A DNA stretch of 50,015 nucleotides from Zoogloea sp. (GTDB taxonomy: Bacteria; Pseudomonadota; Gammaproteobacteria; Burkholderiales; Rhodocyclaceae). Of this stretch, positions 8,227-19,825 are shown piece after piece. Under the pieces are notes generated by a model. It was not told the DNA's origin and made no database searches. It saw only the letters and a program-made list of their open reading frames with translations. Made by a program: the position numbers and the translations under genes. The DNA lies in assembly GCF_017302315.1 (NCBI RefSeq), contig NZ_JAFLDT010000022.1, positions 1 through 50,015 of the forward strand, read 5' to 3'. The stretch's first letter is position 1. Each line of letters starts with the position of its first letter.

Positions 8227-8958
8227 TCACTCGCCCAGATAGGCGGCCCGTACCTTCGGATCGGCCAGCAGATCCGCACCCGAGCCACTGAGGGTGATCG
8301 CCCCCGACTCCATCACGTAGGCCCGGCTGGAAAATTCCAGGGCGAGGGTAGCGTTCTGCTCCACCAGCAGCACGGTGACGCCTTCGGCTGCCACCGAGGC
8401 AATGACCTCGAAGATCTTCTCCACCACCAGCGGCGCCAGGCCCATGGAGGGCTCATCCAGCAGCAGCAGCCGGGGGCGGGACAGCAGTGCCCGGCCGATG
8501 GCGACCATCTGCTGCTCACCGCCCGAGAGCGTGCCGGCCACCTGCTGCAGACGCTCCCTGACCCGCGGCAGCATGCCGAAGATGCGCTCCATGTCGGCTT
8601 CCACTGCCTCGTCGTCACGCCGGCAGTAGGCGCCCATGCGCAGGTTCTCCTCCACCGTCAGGCGGGTGAAGATGCCCCGCCCTTCCGGCACCAGGGCCAG
8701 GCCCTGGCGCAGGCGCTTGTGGGCCGGCAGCTTGTCGATGGCCTGACCGTCGTAGAGGATTTGCCCGCCGGCCGTGCCCAGGGTGCCGGCGATGGCGTTG
8801 AGGGTGGTGGTCTTGCCTGCGCCATTGGCCCCGATCAGGGACACCAGCTCGCCCGGGGCCAGTTCCAGGCTGATGCCCTTCACGGCCTCGATGGCACCGT
8901 AGGCCACCCGGGTGTCGCGCAGTTGCAGGATGGGAGCGGCGTTATCAGTCGTGCTCAT
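8227..8958 (-). CDS. livF: Branched-chain amino-acid ABC transporter ATPase LivF
   Basis: The second nucleotide-binding subunit of the high-affinity LIV-type importer. Its 243 residues carry Walker A GANGAGKT, signature LSGGEQQM and Walker B LLLLDEPSMGLAP, and the EGRGIFTRLTVEENLRMGAY segment is diagnostic for LivF against LivG. It is the last gene of the minus-strand cluster and overlaps livG by four bases (8955-8958). The annotated role is energy coupling at the cytoplasmic membrane for uptake of leucine, isoleucine, valine or related amides; the exact substrate is not determinable. Confidence 0.93.
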   Translation of the reverse strand: MSTTDNAAPILQLRDTRVAYGAIEAVKGISLELAPGELVSLIGANGAGKTTTLNAIAGTLGTAGGQILYDGQAIDKLPAHKRLRQGLALVPEGRGIFTRLTVEENLRMGAYCRRDDEAVEADMERIFGMLPRVRERLQQVAGTLSGGEQQMVAIGRALLSRPRLLLLDEPSMGLAPLVVEKIFEVIASVAAEGVTVLLVEQNATLALEFSSRAYVMESGAITLSGSGADLLADPKVRAAYLGE

Positions 8959-9739
8959 GCCGCAGCTCCTGCCTTGCGGGTGCCATGGCCGCCCAGGTAG
9001 GCGGAGATCACGGCGTCGTTCTTCTGCACCTCGGCGGGCACGTCCTCGGCGATCTTCTTGCCGAAATCCAGCACCGCCAGGCGGTCGCAGAGGCCCATCA
9101 CCAGCTTCACGTCGTGCTCGATGAGCAGCACGGTGACGCCGTCGTGGCGGATGGTCTGGACCAGCTCGCGCAGCTTGCCGGTCTCGGTGGCATTCATGCC
9201 CGCCGCCGGTTCGTCGAGGGCCAACAACTGGGGCTCGGTGGCCAGGGCGCGGGCAATCTCCAGACGGCGCTGATCGCCATAGGAAAGGTTCTTCGACACG
9301 GTATCGGCAAAGCGCTCGATGCCCACGTAGCGGAGCAGTTCGAAGGCGCGCTCGGTGATGAGGCGCTCCTCCTCCCGGGCATGCTTGGTCTGCAGCAGGA
9401 TGGAGAAGGGGTTGGCCCGGGAGCGGATGTGATGGCCGGCCATCACGTTCTCCAGGGCGGTGAGTTCCCGGAATAGACGGATGTTCTGGAAGGTGCGGGC
9501 AATACCCGCGGCCACCACTTCGTGGGGCTTGCCGGTGGGCAGCTCGGTGCCGTTGAAGACGATCTCGCCTTCTTCGGGCACGTAGGCGCCGGTAAGCACG
9601 TTGAAGAAGGTGGTCTTGCCCGCGCCGTTGGGGCCGATCAGACCATACACCTCCCCCTTGCGGATGGTCAGGGAGACATCGGACAGGGCCGTGAGGCCGC
9701 CAAAGCGCTTGGTGACGTGCTTCGCTTCGAGCAGGGTGA

Positions 9740-9743
<4 letters not shown>
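8955..9743 (-). CDS. livG: Branched-chain amino-acid ABC transporter ATPase LivG
   Basis: The first nucleotide-binding subunit, 262 residues. Walker A is GPNGAGKT, the signature is LSYGDQRRLEIARAL (the family's usual SYG variant), and Walker B is LLALDEPAAGMN. The LivG-specific long insertion with ARTFQNIRLFRELTALENVMAGHH and the C-terminal VLDFGKKIAEDVPAEVQKNDAVISAYLG are present. It overlaps livM upstream (9740-9743) and livF downstream, so the three genes are translationally coupled and made in fixed ratio. Confidence 0.93.
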
Positions 9744-10852
<1,109 letters not shown>

Positions 10853-10862
10853 GTGAGATCCC

Positions 10863-11795
10863 TCAAGCGCGGTCGGCGACGCGTTCACCCAGCAGCCCGG
10901 TGGGCCGGAAGATGAGCACGATGCCCAGGATGATGAAGGCGAAGATGTCCTGATAGCTGGAGTTGAGGAATCCGAAGCTCATATCCTCGATGTAGCCGGC
11001 GCCGATGGACTCCACCAGCCCCAGCAGCAGCCCGCCGAGCATGGCGCCACCCAGGTTGCCGATGCCGCCCAGAACCGCCGCGGTGAAGGCCTTGAGGCCC
11101 GGCATGAAGCCCATGGCGTAGTGGGCGATACCGTAATTGGACGAGAACATCACCCCGGCCACGGCGGCCAGGGCCGAACCGATGATGAAGGTGGCGGCGA
11201 TGATCTTGTTGGTGTCCACGCCCATCAGGCTGGCCACCTTGTGGTTCTCGGCGGTGGCCCGCATGGCGCGGCCGAGGCGGGTCTTGTTAACCAGCAGCAC
11301 CAGGGCCACCATCAGCACCGCCGACACCACCAGGATGACGATCTGCACCGGGGTGATGAAAACACCGGCGACGGGCTCCAGGGGCGTGGTGGACACCAGC
11401 TGCGGGAAGGTGTGGTAGTTGCGGCCCCAGATGATCATGGCGATGGTCTGGAGCAGGAAGGACACGCCGATGGCGGTGATCAGGGGCGCCAGCCGGGGCG
11501 CATTGCGCAGGCGGCGATAGGCGGTACGTTCAATGGTATAACCGAGGATCATGCACACCACCACCGAGATCGACAGTCCGGCCAGCAGGGTCGGGACGAG
11601 GCCGAGGTCCGGCGCATATATCTGGAGCAGGCGGATGGCCTCGAGGGCCACCAGGGCACCGACCATCAGGATGTCGCCGTGGGCGAAATTGATGAGGCCG
11701 AGAATGCCGTAGACCATGGTGTAACCGAGGGCGACGAGGGCATACACGCTACCCACGACGAGGCCGTTTACGGTTTGCTGGAGAAGGGTTTCCAT
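10863..11795 (-). CDS. livH: Branched-chain amino-acid ABC transporter permease LivH
   Basis: The partner permease, 310 residues, about eight helices. It opens with QTVNGLVVGSVYALVALGYTMVYGILGLINFAHGD, the signature of LivH-type permeases, carries the coupling-helix segment LGRAMRATAENHKVASLMGV, and has FTAAVLGGIGNLGGAMLGG near the end. It is first of the coupled livHMGF block; the binding-protein genes lie upstream on the same strand across a 137-bp gap that holds a REP-like palindrome, which may separate transporter from binding-protein expression. Confidence 0.93.
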   Translation of the reverse strand: METLLQQTVNGLVVGSVYALVALGYTMVYGILGLINFAHGDILMVGALVALEAIRLLQIYAPDLGLVPTLLAGLSISVVVCMILGYTIERTAYRRLRNAPRLAPLITAIGVSFLLQTIAMIIWGRNYHTFPQLVSTTPLEPVAGVFITPVQIVILVVSAVLMVALVLLVNKTRLGRAMRATAENHKVASLMGVDTNKIIAATFIIGSALAAVAGVMFSSNYGIAHYAMGFMPGLKAFTAAVLGGIGNLGGAMLGGLLLGLVESIGAGYIEDMSFGFLNSSYQDIFAFIILGIVLIFRPTGLLGERVADRA

Positions 11796-11842
11796 GGAAA
11801 CGACCGGAAGAGGTTAATGGGGCAGGACTGCCTGCAGGACGA

Positions 11843-11925
11843 TGTAGGGGCGGCTTCAGCCGCCCTCGGAACTTGGAACCGTGTCACCGGTTCGGCTACC
11901 GCGGGCGGCTGAAGCCGCCCCTACA
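11843..11925. repeat. REP-like double palindrome between livH and the binding-protein gene
   Basis: Two 23-nt arms (11843-11865 and 11903-11925) are perfect inverted copies, each built on GTAGGGGCGGCTTCAGCC. Each arm is also a palindrome by itself (GGGCGGCT/AGCCGCCC), and the loop holds another inverted repeat (GAACCG 11876-11881, CGGTTC 11888-11893). Such GTAGGGGCGGCTTCAGCCGC units are common intergenic repeats in beta- and gammaproteobacteria and resemble the REP pairs moved by TnpA-REP transposases. In RNA it would form a large stem that could stabilise the binding-protein mRNA or reduce readthrough into livH. Confidence 0.85.
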
Positions 11926-11932
11926 AAATCAA

Positions 11933-13045
11933 TTACTGCAAGGCCTCCCACTTGCCGGCCTTGAACTGATAGACCGTCACGGCGCCGTCCTTGATGTCGC
12001 CCTTGGCGTCGAAGGCAACGGTGCCGATCACGCCCGGGAAGTTGACCTTGGCGATGCTGCCGGCGTACTTGGCCGGGTCGGCGCTGTTGGCGGCCTTCAT
12101 GGCCTCGATGATGGCCGAGGCGGCGTCGTAGGAATACGGGGCGTAGATCTGCACGTCGGCATTGAAGCGCTTCTTGAAGCGTTCGTTGAAGTTCTTGCCG
12201 CCCGGCATCTTCTCAAGGGGCAGGCCCGGCTGGGTGCAGTAGGTGTTGCCGCTGATCGCATCACCAGCCAGCTTGATCACTTCTCCGGTACAGCCGCCGT
12301 CACCGGTGATGAACTTGGCGTTGATGCCCAGTTGCTTGATCTGCTTGAGCATGGGGCCGGCCTGGGTGTCCATGCCGCTGTAGACGATCACGTCGGGGTT
12401 CTGGGCCTTGATGCGGGTCAGGATGGCCAGGAAGTCGGTGGCCTTGTCGCTGGTAAACTCGCGCCCGGTGAGGCTGCCGCCGTTGGCCTTGACGGCCTTC
12501 TCCACCTCGTCGGCGAGACCCTGGCCGTAGGCAGTGCGGTCGTCGATCAGCGCAATCTTCTTACCCAGCTTGGTGGCTGCGTACTTGCCGATGGCCAGCC
12601 CCTGCTGCACGTCATTGGCGATGGTACGGAAGGTGGCCTTGAAGTTCTGCTGGGTCAGCTTGGGGTTGGTGGAGGCGGGAGAAACCTGGGGCAGACCCGC
12701 TTCGTTGTAGATGCGCGAGGCCGGGATGGAAGCGCCGGAGTTGAGGTGCCCGACCACGCCCTTCACGCCACTGTCGGCCAGACGCTGGGCCACGGTGGTG
12801 GCCGTCTTGGGGTCGGCCTGATCGTCCTCGGCCTGGACCTCAAACTTCACCTTCTTGCCGCCGAGGGTCACGCCCTTGGCGTTGTACTCCTCGATGGCCA
12901 GGCGGACACCGTTCTCGATGTCCTTGCCCAGGTGGGCCTGGGTTCCCGTGAGGGGCGCAGCGACGCCCAGCTTGATGACTTCCTGGGCGTGGACAGCAGA
13001 TGCACCAAGACCGAGCACGGCAAGGGCGACAAGGCGGTATTTCAT
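11933..13045 (-). CDS. Branched-chain amino-acid periplasmic binding protein 1
   Basis: A LivJ/LivK-type periplasmic receptor, 370 residues. The start at 13045 gives a signal peptide (MKYRLVALAVLGLGASAVHA) and follows GAGGAGAAA; the open frame upstream to 13192 is not needed. The mature protein opens EVIKLGVAAPLTGTQAHLGKDI, the type I fold of the Peripla_BP_6 family, with GVVGHLNSGASIPASRIYNEAG and FITGDGGCTGEVIKLAG in the ligand-binding lobes. It delivers ligand to LivHMGF, encoded just downstream. It is closely related to the second binding protein upstream, with whole segments shared (for example RFNADVQIYAPYSYDA against RFGVPVQLYAPYSYDA). Confidence 0.93.
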   Translation of the reverse strand: MKYRLVALAVLGLGASAVHAQEVIKLGVAAPLTGTQAHLGKDIENGVRLAIEEYNAKGVTLGGKKVKFEVQAEDDQADPKTATTVAQRLADSGVKGVVGHLNSGASIPASRIYNEAGLPQVSPASTNPKLTQQNFKATFRTIANDVQQGLAIGKYAATKLGKKIALIDDRTAYGQGLADEVEKAVKANGGSLTGREFTSDKATDFLAILTRIKAQNPDVIVYSGMDTQAGPMLKQIKQLGINAKFITGDGGCTGEVIKLAGDAISGNTYCTQPGLPLEKMPGGKNFNERFKKRFNADVQIYAPYSYDAASAIIEAMKAANSADPAKYAGSIAKVNFPGVIGTVAFDAKGDIKDGAVTVYQFKAGKWEALQ

Positions 13046-13099
13046 GCGGGTTTCTCCTCTGGTTTGTACGGTACGACGCTGACTAGCAACTTTGGGGCC

Positions 13100-13150
13100 G
13101 GGCTGCGCAACAGCCCTCCTGTCACGATGTGACATCCTCCCCAAGGGAGG
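13100..13150. terminator. Cluster of three small hairpins after binding protein 2
   Basis: Three perfect short inverted repeats follow one another: GGGCTG/CAGCCC (13100-13116), GTCAC/GTGAC (13121-13133) and CCTCCC/GGGAGG (13136-13150). There is no U-tract on either strand, so this is at best a weak or Rho-assisted terminator, or an mRNA-stabilising end for the upstream binding-protein transcript. Confidence 0.45.
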
Positions 13151-13163
13151 GACGCCCTCTTCT

Positions 13164-14288
13164 TCAGGGCCGGGCTTCCCACTTTCCGGCATTGAACTGG
13201 TAAAGCGTCACGCCCCCCTCACGGCTGTCGCCGCTGGCATCGAAGGCGATATTGCCGGTCACACCCTTGAAACTCAGCTTCTGCATCTGGGGCAGATATT
13301 TGGCCGGGTCGGAAGAGCCAGCCGCCTTCATGGCCTCGATCAGGGCCGTGGTGGCGTCGTAGCTGTAGGGGGCGTAGAGCTGCACGGGCACGCCGAAACG
13401 CTTCTTGAAGCGCTCGTTGAACTCCTTGCCACCGGGCATCTTGTCCATGGGGATGCCAGCCTGGGTGCAGTACACATCGCTGCTCATGGCCGCGCCGGCG
13501 ATCTTGATCATCTCGGCGGTGCAGGCGCCGTCGCCCCCCAGATACTTGGCGGTGATGCCGAGCTGCTTCATCTGCTTGAGCAGCGGCGCCCCCTGGGCAT
13601 CCATGCCGCCATAAAAGATGGCGTCGGGCTGGGCCGCCTTGAGCTTGGTGAGGATGGCCGCAAAATCGGTGGCCTTGTCGGTGGTGAACTCGCGCCCCAC
13701 CGGCGGGGTACCAAGTTTCTTCAGGCTATCCACCAATGCGTCGGCCAGGCCCTGACCGTAGGCGGTACGGTCGTCGATCACGGCGATGCGTTTGGCCTTC
13801 AGCACCTCCGTGGCAAAGCGGGCCATGGCAGCGCCCTGCTGCAGGTCGTTGGCAATGACCCGGTAAGTGGTCTTGAACTTCTGCTGGGTCAGCTTGGGGC
13901 TGGTGGAAGACGGGGTGATGGCGGGGATGCCCGACTGCTCGTAGATGCGCGAGGCCGGAATCGACGCACCCGAAGTGACATGGCCCACCACGCCCTTCAC
14001 GCCGGCATCGGCCAGACGCTGGGCCACCGTGGTGGCAGTGCGCGGATCGGCCTGGTCGTCCTCGGCCTGCAGCTCGAATTTCACCTTCTGGCCACCGATG
14101 CTCACGCCCTTGGCGTTGGCGTCGTCGAGGGCCAGCTGGGCGCCGTACTGCTCATCCTTGCCCACGTGGGCAATCGGGCCGGTCAAAGGGCCGGCAAAGC
14201 CGATCTTCACCACTGCCTGGGCCAGGCTTGCAGAGCTGCCCGCCACCATCACACCGGCCAGGGCCAGCTTCATAACGCAGTGTTTCAC
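13164..14288 (-). CDS. Branched-chain amino-acid periplasmic binding protein 2
   Basis: A second LivK-type receptor, 374 residues. The GTG at 14288 is chosen because GAGGA lies seven bases upstream; it gives VKHCVMKLALAGVMVAGSSA as signal peptide. An ATG at 14273 is the alternative. The mature part begins VVKIGFAGPLTGPIAHVGKDEQYG and shares long near-identical blocks with binding protein 1 (FELQAEDDQADPRTATTVAQRLADAGVKGVVGH), so the pair arose by tandem duplication. Different lobe residues may give the single transporter two specificities. It is the first gene of the minus-strand liv cluster, with its promoter in the 125-bp gap shared with the divergent lipoprotein gene. Confidence 0.92.
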   Translation of the reverse strand: MKHCVMKLALAGVMVAGSSASLAQAVVKIGFAGPLTGPIAHVGKDEQYGAQLALDDANAKGVSIGGQKVKFELQAEDDQADPRTATTVAQRLADAGVKGVVGHVTSGASIPASRIYEQSGIPAITPSSTSPKLTQQKFKTTYRVIANDLQQGAAMARFATEVLKAKRIAVIDDRTAYGQGLADALVDSLKKLGTPPVGREFTTDKATDFAAILTKLKAAQPDAIFYGGMDAQGAPLLKQMKQLGITAKYLGGDGACTAEMIKIAGAAMSSDVYCTQAGIPMDKMPGGKEFNERFKKRFGVPVQLYAPYSYDATTALIEAMKAAGSSDPAKYLPQMQKLSFKGVTGNIAFDASGDSREGGVTLYQFNAGKWEARP

Positions 14289-14413
14289 CTGTTCATCCTC
14301 CGCAAAGGGTCTTCGTGCCAGAATGGGCACTCGACTTTTCCGCCCACAATGAGGTGGATTGTAACCAAGCCCGGCCGCTTTGGCGGGATACGGGCCCATC
14401 CGGAGAATCCCCA

Positions 14414-14896
14414 ATGCGCAGGCTGTTGTCCCTCTTCGCGGCTACCGTCACCGTGGCCGGACTGGCCGCCTGCGACGCGGTCACCCTGAATGAACTCAAG
14501 CCGGGCATCTCCACCGGTCATGAGGTGCGCGACAAGCTGGGCAAACCCGGCATCGAGTGGCGGAATGACGACGGCAGCGTGACCTGGGAATACACCCGTC
14601 AGCCAGAAGGGACGGAGTGCTTCATGGTGACGGTGGGCCCCGACAATGTCCTGAAGAGTATCGAGAACGTGCTCACACCCCAGAACTTCGCCCGGGTTCA
14701 GCCCGGCTGGACCAAGGACCAGGTGCGTCGCCTGCTGGGCAAGCCACGTTCGGTTCAGGTCTTCGCCCTGAAGAAAGAGGAAGTCTGGGACTGGCGCCTG
14801 CCCCCCGAGGTCAGTGCCGAAGTGTTCTTCAACATCCACTTCGGTGAGAACGGGCAGGTCAGCACCACCAGCCGCACGGTCCAGCCGCAGCGCTGA
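14414..14896 (+). CDS. BamE/SmpA-OmlA-like outer-membrane lipoprotein
   Basis: 160 residues. The start at 14414 follows GGAGA and yields a lipoprotein signal MRRLLSLFAATVTVAGLAAC with lipobox LAAC, Cys20 being the lipidated residue. Two similar repeats follow, each with a helix-turn of the type LKPGISTGHEVRDKLGKPG and VQPGWTKDQVRRLLGKPR, the recognisable SmpA/OmlA (BamE-fold) motif; the tandem duplication makes it longer than BamE itself. Probable role is at the outer membrane or in envelope assembly; it is unlikely to be the main BamE because of the double domain. The gene stands alone, diverging from the liv cluster. Confidence 0.8.
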   Translation: MRRLLSLFAATVTVAGLAACDAVTLNELKPGISTGHEVRDKLGKPGIEWRNDDGSVTWEYTRQPEGTECFMVTVGPDNVLKSIENVLTPQNFARVQPGWTKDQVRRLLGKPRSVQVFALKKEEVWDWRLPPEVSAEVFFNIHFGENGQVSTTSRTVQPQR

Positions 14897-14992
14897 TCCG
14901 GGGCACCGTCCCGCGGCGTACCGGCGAGAAATCCCTCAAGCCAGACGCTCCGGGGCCGATAGATAGGGCAACGTCATGCCCTGGAAGCTGTC

Positions 14993-16774
14993 ATGCGTCA
15001 AAATCTGCCCGTCACATCGAACGAATACCCCATCGCCGACGGCGCCGCCATCATCAGCCGCACCGATCTTGCCGGCAACATCACCTACTGCAATGAGGAG
15101 TTCGTTGCAGCCAGCGGCTTCACCCGCGAGGAGGTTATGGGCAAGCCCCACAACATCCTCCGCCATCCGGACATGCCCTCCGAAGCCTATCGGGATATGT
15201 GGGCCACCCTGCAGCGGGGCCGGCCGTGGAGCGGCATCGTCAAGAACCGGCGCAAGAACGGCGACTTCTATTGGGTCCGCGCCACGGCCACCCCCATTGC
15301 CGACCGCTCGGGCTACATGTCGGTGCGCATCAAGGCGAGCCGCGATGAGATCGCGGATGCCATTGCCCTGCATGCACGCATGCGCGAGAAGCCGGGAATC
15401 CGCCTGGCCGAGGGGCAACTGGCCCCCACCGGGCTGGCCGCCACCCTGACACGCCTGCTTCCCCCCAGCACCCTGGGAACCCGCATCGCCCTGATCAGCG
15501 GGGGCCTTGCCGCACTCTGCGTGTTTGCCGGCGTTGCCGGGCTGCATGCCGCCAGCCAGAGCCGGTACGCCATGGACGCGCTCGTGCAGGAGCAGGCTCG
15601 CCTCCTGGTGCAGATCCCCCCGGACGACCCCGCCCGCCCTTTTCTGAAACAGCTCACCGATGCGGGCAACACCTCGCTCGCCGCCCAGGATGCCGACCAG
15701 GCCCATACCCAAAGACTGCTGTTCGTCCTGATCGGGGGCGGGCTGAGCCTCGCTGCACTGGCCTCCGTTCTGCTCATCCGCCGCCTGCACCGTTCCGTCG
15801 AGGCAGGCAAGCGCGCTGCAGCCGCCATCGCAGCCGGCGACATGCTGCAGCCCCTGCCGCCCGCAAGCGAGGATGAACTGGGCAGCCTGATCGTGCATAT
15901 GGCGGTGATGCGCAACAACCTGCACGAACTGATCGCCTCGATCCGGAATGAGGTCAGGATCCTTCTGGGCAACGCCAGTGGCCTGAGCGCCACGGCGGGA
16001 GAGACCCGGATGCTGGCAGAGACCCAGTCGGAGTCTGCAGCGGCAATGGCCAGTGCGATTGAGCAGCTCTCCGTTTCCATCGACCACATCAGCGACCATG
16101 CCCGGGAGTCCCGCGAACTGTCGGAGCATTCCCGCAGTCAGGCCGCCCTGGGCGCCCGGGTGATCGGCGATGCCCTCTCCGAAATGCAGGTCATTGCCGA
16201 CTCGGTCAATCAGACCGCCCGGTCCGTGCGCAACTTGGAGAGCCTGTCCGGAGAGATCTCCATGATCGTCGGGGTGATCCGCGAGATCGCCGACCAGACC
16301 AACCTGCTGGCCCTGAATGCCGCCATCGAGGCCGCACGTGCCGGTGAATCGGGCCGGGGCTTCGCCGTTGTGGCCGACGAGGTGCGCAAACTGGCGGAAC
16401 GCACCTCCAGCTCCACCTCGGAAATCGCCGCCATGATCGAACGCATCCAGGCTGCCACCCGCAGTGCCGCCGCGGACATGGATGGCGGCGTGGAGCGGGT
16501 GACCCGCGGACTCGCCCTCGCCGACGAGGCGGGCAGCACCATCCGGCACCTGCAGGAGGGCAGCAGTCAGGTTCTCGGCGCGGTAGAGGGCATCACCCTT
16601 GGCCTGGGCGAGCAGTCGGCCGCCGCCCGGGACATCGCCCAGCGCGTGGAGCAAGTCGCGGGCGCCTCGGAATCCAATGCGGCGAGTGCCGCACGCATCA
16701 CCCGGGCGGCAGGCGAACTCGAAGACCTGGCCCGCACGCTGGAAGCCCTTTCCGCCCGCTTCCGCATCGCCTGA
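14993..16774 (+). CDS. PAS-domain methyl-accepting chemotaxis protein (Aer-like)
   Basis: 593 residues. An N-terminal PAS domain (about 10-120) has the Aer-type sequence [35 protein letters not shown] and [19 protein letters not shown], the FAD-binding redox-sensing type. Two hydrophobic segments follow, near residues 162-182 and 240-258, with a short loop of about 55 residues and a HAMP-like segment after the second. The signalling tip lies near 430-470 ([42 protein letters not shown]). It likely senses redox or oxygen state and signals through CheW/CheA. No CheW-binding pentapeptide or other chemotaxis genes are visible nearby. Confidence 0.92.
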   Translation: MRQNLPVTSNEYPIADGAAIISRTDLAGNITYCNEEFVAASGFTREEVMGKPHNILRHPDMPSEAYRDMWATLQRGRPWSGIVKNRRKNGDFYWVRATATPIADRSGYMSVRIKASRDEIADAIALHARMREKPGIRLAEGQLAPTGLAATLTRLLPPSTLGTRIALISGGLAALCVFAGVAGLHAASQSRYAMDALVQEQARLLVQIPPDDPARPFLKQLTDAGNTSLAAQDADQAHTQRLLFVLIGGGLSLAALASVLLIRRLHRSVEAGKRAAAAIAAGDMLQPLPPASEDELGSLIVHMAVMRNNLHELIASIRNEVRILLGNASGLSATAGETRMLAETQSESAAAMASAIEQLSVSIDHISDHARESRELSEHSRSQAALGARVIGDALSEMQVIADSVNQTARSVRNLESLSGEISMIVGVIREIADQTNLLALNAAIEAARAGESGRGFAVVADEVRKLAERTSSSTSEIAAMIERIQAATRSAAADMDGGVERVTRGLALADEAGSTIRHLQEGSSQVLGAVEGITLGLGEQSAAARDIAQRVEQVAGASESNAASAARITRAAGELEDLARTLEALSARFRIA

Positions 16775-16943
16775 GAAGACTGGGCGTGGCACCCGGTGCT
16801 CCATCGTGCACTTCGCATGGAGCAACTGTTCAATTTCGATACACATCACCCAATTGGTTGCCGCAATGCACCAATCTCGAGCAGCCAGCACAAGGGATTG
16901 ATAAAGATAGACTTTCTAGCGATAGATGTGACTGATCACCCTC

Positions 16944-16959
16944 TGGCACGCCACCTGCT
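16944..16959 (+). promoter_or_regulatory. Sigma-54 promoter of the aldehyde dehydrogenase gene
   Basis: TGGCAC-GCCAC-CTGCT fits the -24/-12 consensus TGGCAC-N5-TTGCT with one mismatch (C for T before TGC). It lies 57 bp before the ATG at 17016, giving a leader of about 45 nt. AldB/ExaC-type dehydrogenases are sigma-54-dependent in several bacteria through AcoR-like activators; no clear enhancer palindrome was identified in the 170 bp upstream. Confidence 0.7.
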
Positions 16960-17015
16960 GATAGGAGACAACGCTGCGCGAAGCGTTTTCAATCCAAATC
17001 CAGGAGGAGACTTCC

Positions 17016-18536
<1,521 letters not shown>

Positions 18537-18572
18537 TCCAAGTGTCGTAGTCAGTGTAAGGCAAGGTGTTAC

Positions 18573-18599
18573 GGGGCGAGGTCACTCGCCCCTTTTTTT
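18573..18599 (+). terminator. Intrinsic terminator after aldehyde dehydrogenase
   Basis: GGGGCGAG-GTCA-CTCGCCCC followed by seven T: an 8-bp perfect G/C-rich stem, tetraloop and U-tract. It lies between the dehydrogenase stop and the DUF779 gene, so DUF779 is expressed by readthrough or its own promoter, at a lower level. Confidence 0.95.
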
Positions 18600-18625
18600 C
18601 GTTTACCTCATCCGAGGACACGACC

Positions 18626-18994
18626 ATGGTTGATCGCGTCACCGCCACCGAGGCGGCCCTGCAGTTCATCGAAGAACTGCGTGCCGAATTCGGCCCCCTG
18701 ATGTTCCTCCTTTCCGGAGGCTGCTGCGACGGCAGCGTCCCCAACTGTTACAAGGTCGGCGAAGTCGTGCCCGGGCAAACGATGATCCTGCTCGGCCAGG
18801 TCGGTGGCGCCGATTTCTATCTCGGCCATCAGGAGTTCCAGTATTACGAGAACAGCCAGCTGGTTCTCGACGTCCAGCCCGGCAACGGTGGAGACTTCTC
18901 CCTTGATTGCGGGCGCGGCAAGGCCTTCACCACGCACTCCCGCCTCTTCACCGATATGGAGCAGGCCACACTCAGGCCCATCGACGTGCCTTGA
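18626..18994 (+). CDS. DUF779 protein, aldehyde-dehydrogenase partner
   Basis: 122 residues of the DUF779 family, which is nearly always encoded beside AldB/ExaC-type dehydrogenases. The start at 18626 is ATG in MVDRVTATEAALQFIEELRAE; the open frame before it begins in the terminator and is not used. Conserved features are FLLSGGCCDGSVPNCY with a CC pair and a third Cys, and HQEFQYYENSQLVLDVQPGNGGDFSLDC. The clustered cysteines suggest metal or redox chemistry, but the function is not established. Its transcription is limited by the terminator upstream. Confidence 0.88.
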   Translation: MVDRVTATEAALQFIEELRAEFGPLMFLLSGGCCDGSVPNCYKVGEVVPGQTMILLGQVGGADFYLGHQEFQYYENSQLVLDVQPGNGGDFSLDCGRGKAFTTHSRLFTDMEQATLRPIDVP

Positions 18995-19067
18995 GAGGTC
19001 GTGATCAAGCCTGCTGGGCCGCGCCGTCTCATACCTTTGCAGGCCGCCCGGCCCCCAGGCACCGACA

Positions 19068-19340
19068 CTACTCGGGAACGACCACCAGAGATCCGTCGGG
19101 CAGGCGGTAGGCCGTCCCGGCACGGACCCCGCCCTCAACCGAGGTCGTTGCCCCCTCGCCCTGAAAGCGCTCGACCTTCTTCGCTTCCGCTACCCGGCGC
19201 GATGCCCCGGAGGCGGGGTCTCGCGCCACCGCCAGCAGCAGGGCAGCCACCAGGACCAGGAACACGTCGATCAGGTTGACCAGGGACAACAGGGGGTCGT
19301 CGTCCCCTTCATCGTCAAGGCGCTGGCGGATCCGGTTCAT
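19068..19340 (-). CDS. DUF2149 membrane protein, ExbD/TolR-like
   Basis: 90 residues, start 19340 (MNRIRQRLDDEGDDDPLLSLVNLIDVFLVLVAALLLAV), overlapping the previous gene by ATGA. One transmembrane helix at about residues 20-38 carries an Asp near its start (LVNLIDVFLVLVAALLL), the same position as the proton-accepting Asp of ExbD/TolR/MotB. A small periplasmic tail follows, ending GTAYRLPDGSLVVVPE. DUF2149 is known to pair with TolQ/ExbB-type proteins in clusters near cobalt chelatase or TonB receptors. It is the last gene of the three-gene operon. Analogy to ExbD is by topology and context. Confidence 0.8.
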   Translation of the reverse strand: MNRIRQRLDDEGDDDPLLSLVNLIDVFLVLVAALLLAVARDPASGASRRVAEAKKVERFQGEGATTSVEGGVRAGTAYRLPDGSLVVVPE

Positions 19341-19822
19341 CGCGACACCTCGCCCTTTTCGAGGGTCAGCAGATCGCTGGCATACCAGCGCCGGCGCACG
19401 TTGACCACCCAATAGCCGAGTGCTGCGGCGATCAAAGCCAGGATCACTGCCGAGAAAGCCACCATCAGGCTACGCGACACATCCCCCAACTCCCCGTCCC
19501 CCAATGCCTTGAGCGCCGGCCCCATGGGAATCATGGTGGCAGCCAGACCGAGCATCGGCGCCACCCGGGTTGCAATGCGGGCGAACTCCAGGCGGGCCAG
19601 CGCGAGTGCCTCCAGGTCAACAATCCGCAGGCCGGGATCCCGGCGGCGGGCTTCGATCAACTCAAAGCCGGCCGCAAGCCCGACCCTGCGTTGTCGGGCT
19701 TGCCAGAGAAAGGCGCCGAGGGCGTAGAAGGCGTGCAGGAAGAGCACGCCGATGGCCAGCAGCACCGGTATCAAAAACAACTGACTGGCGGCGTACATCA
19801 GGCCTTCGATAACTTGGTTCAT
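19337..19822 (-). CDS. MotA/TolQ/ExbB-type proton channel subunit
   Basis: 161 residues with three transmembrane segments: near 15-37, 85-105 and 120-142. The segment RIATRVAPMLGLAATMIPMGPALKALGDGELGDVSRSLMVAFSAVILALIAAALGYWV carries the TolQ/ExbB/MotA landmark, a G-L-x-x-T-x-P-MGPAL helix pair. Together with the DUF2149 protein downstream it should form a proton-driven energy transducer in the inner membrane. The next partner, normally TonB or a receptor, is not in the window. It is translationally coupled at both ends. Confidence 0.82.
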   Translation of the reverse strand: MNQVIEGLMYAASQLFLIPVLLAIGVLFLHAFYALGAFLWQARQRRVGLAAGFELIEARRRDPGLRIVDLEALALARLEFARIATRVAPMLGLAATMIPMGPALKALGDGELGDVSRSLMVAFSAVILALIAAALGYWVVNVRRRWYASDLLTLEKGEVSR

Positions 19823-19825
19823 GGA

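Noticed and set aside
14936-16891. A 651-codon open frame on the minus strand over the chemoreceptor gene
   Set aside because: It is a shadow of the GC-rich coding strand: its translation is Gly/His/Gln-rich with no motif, while the plus strand has PAS, HAMP and MCP motifs.
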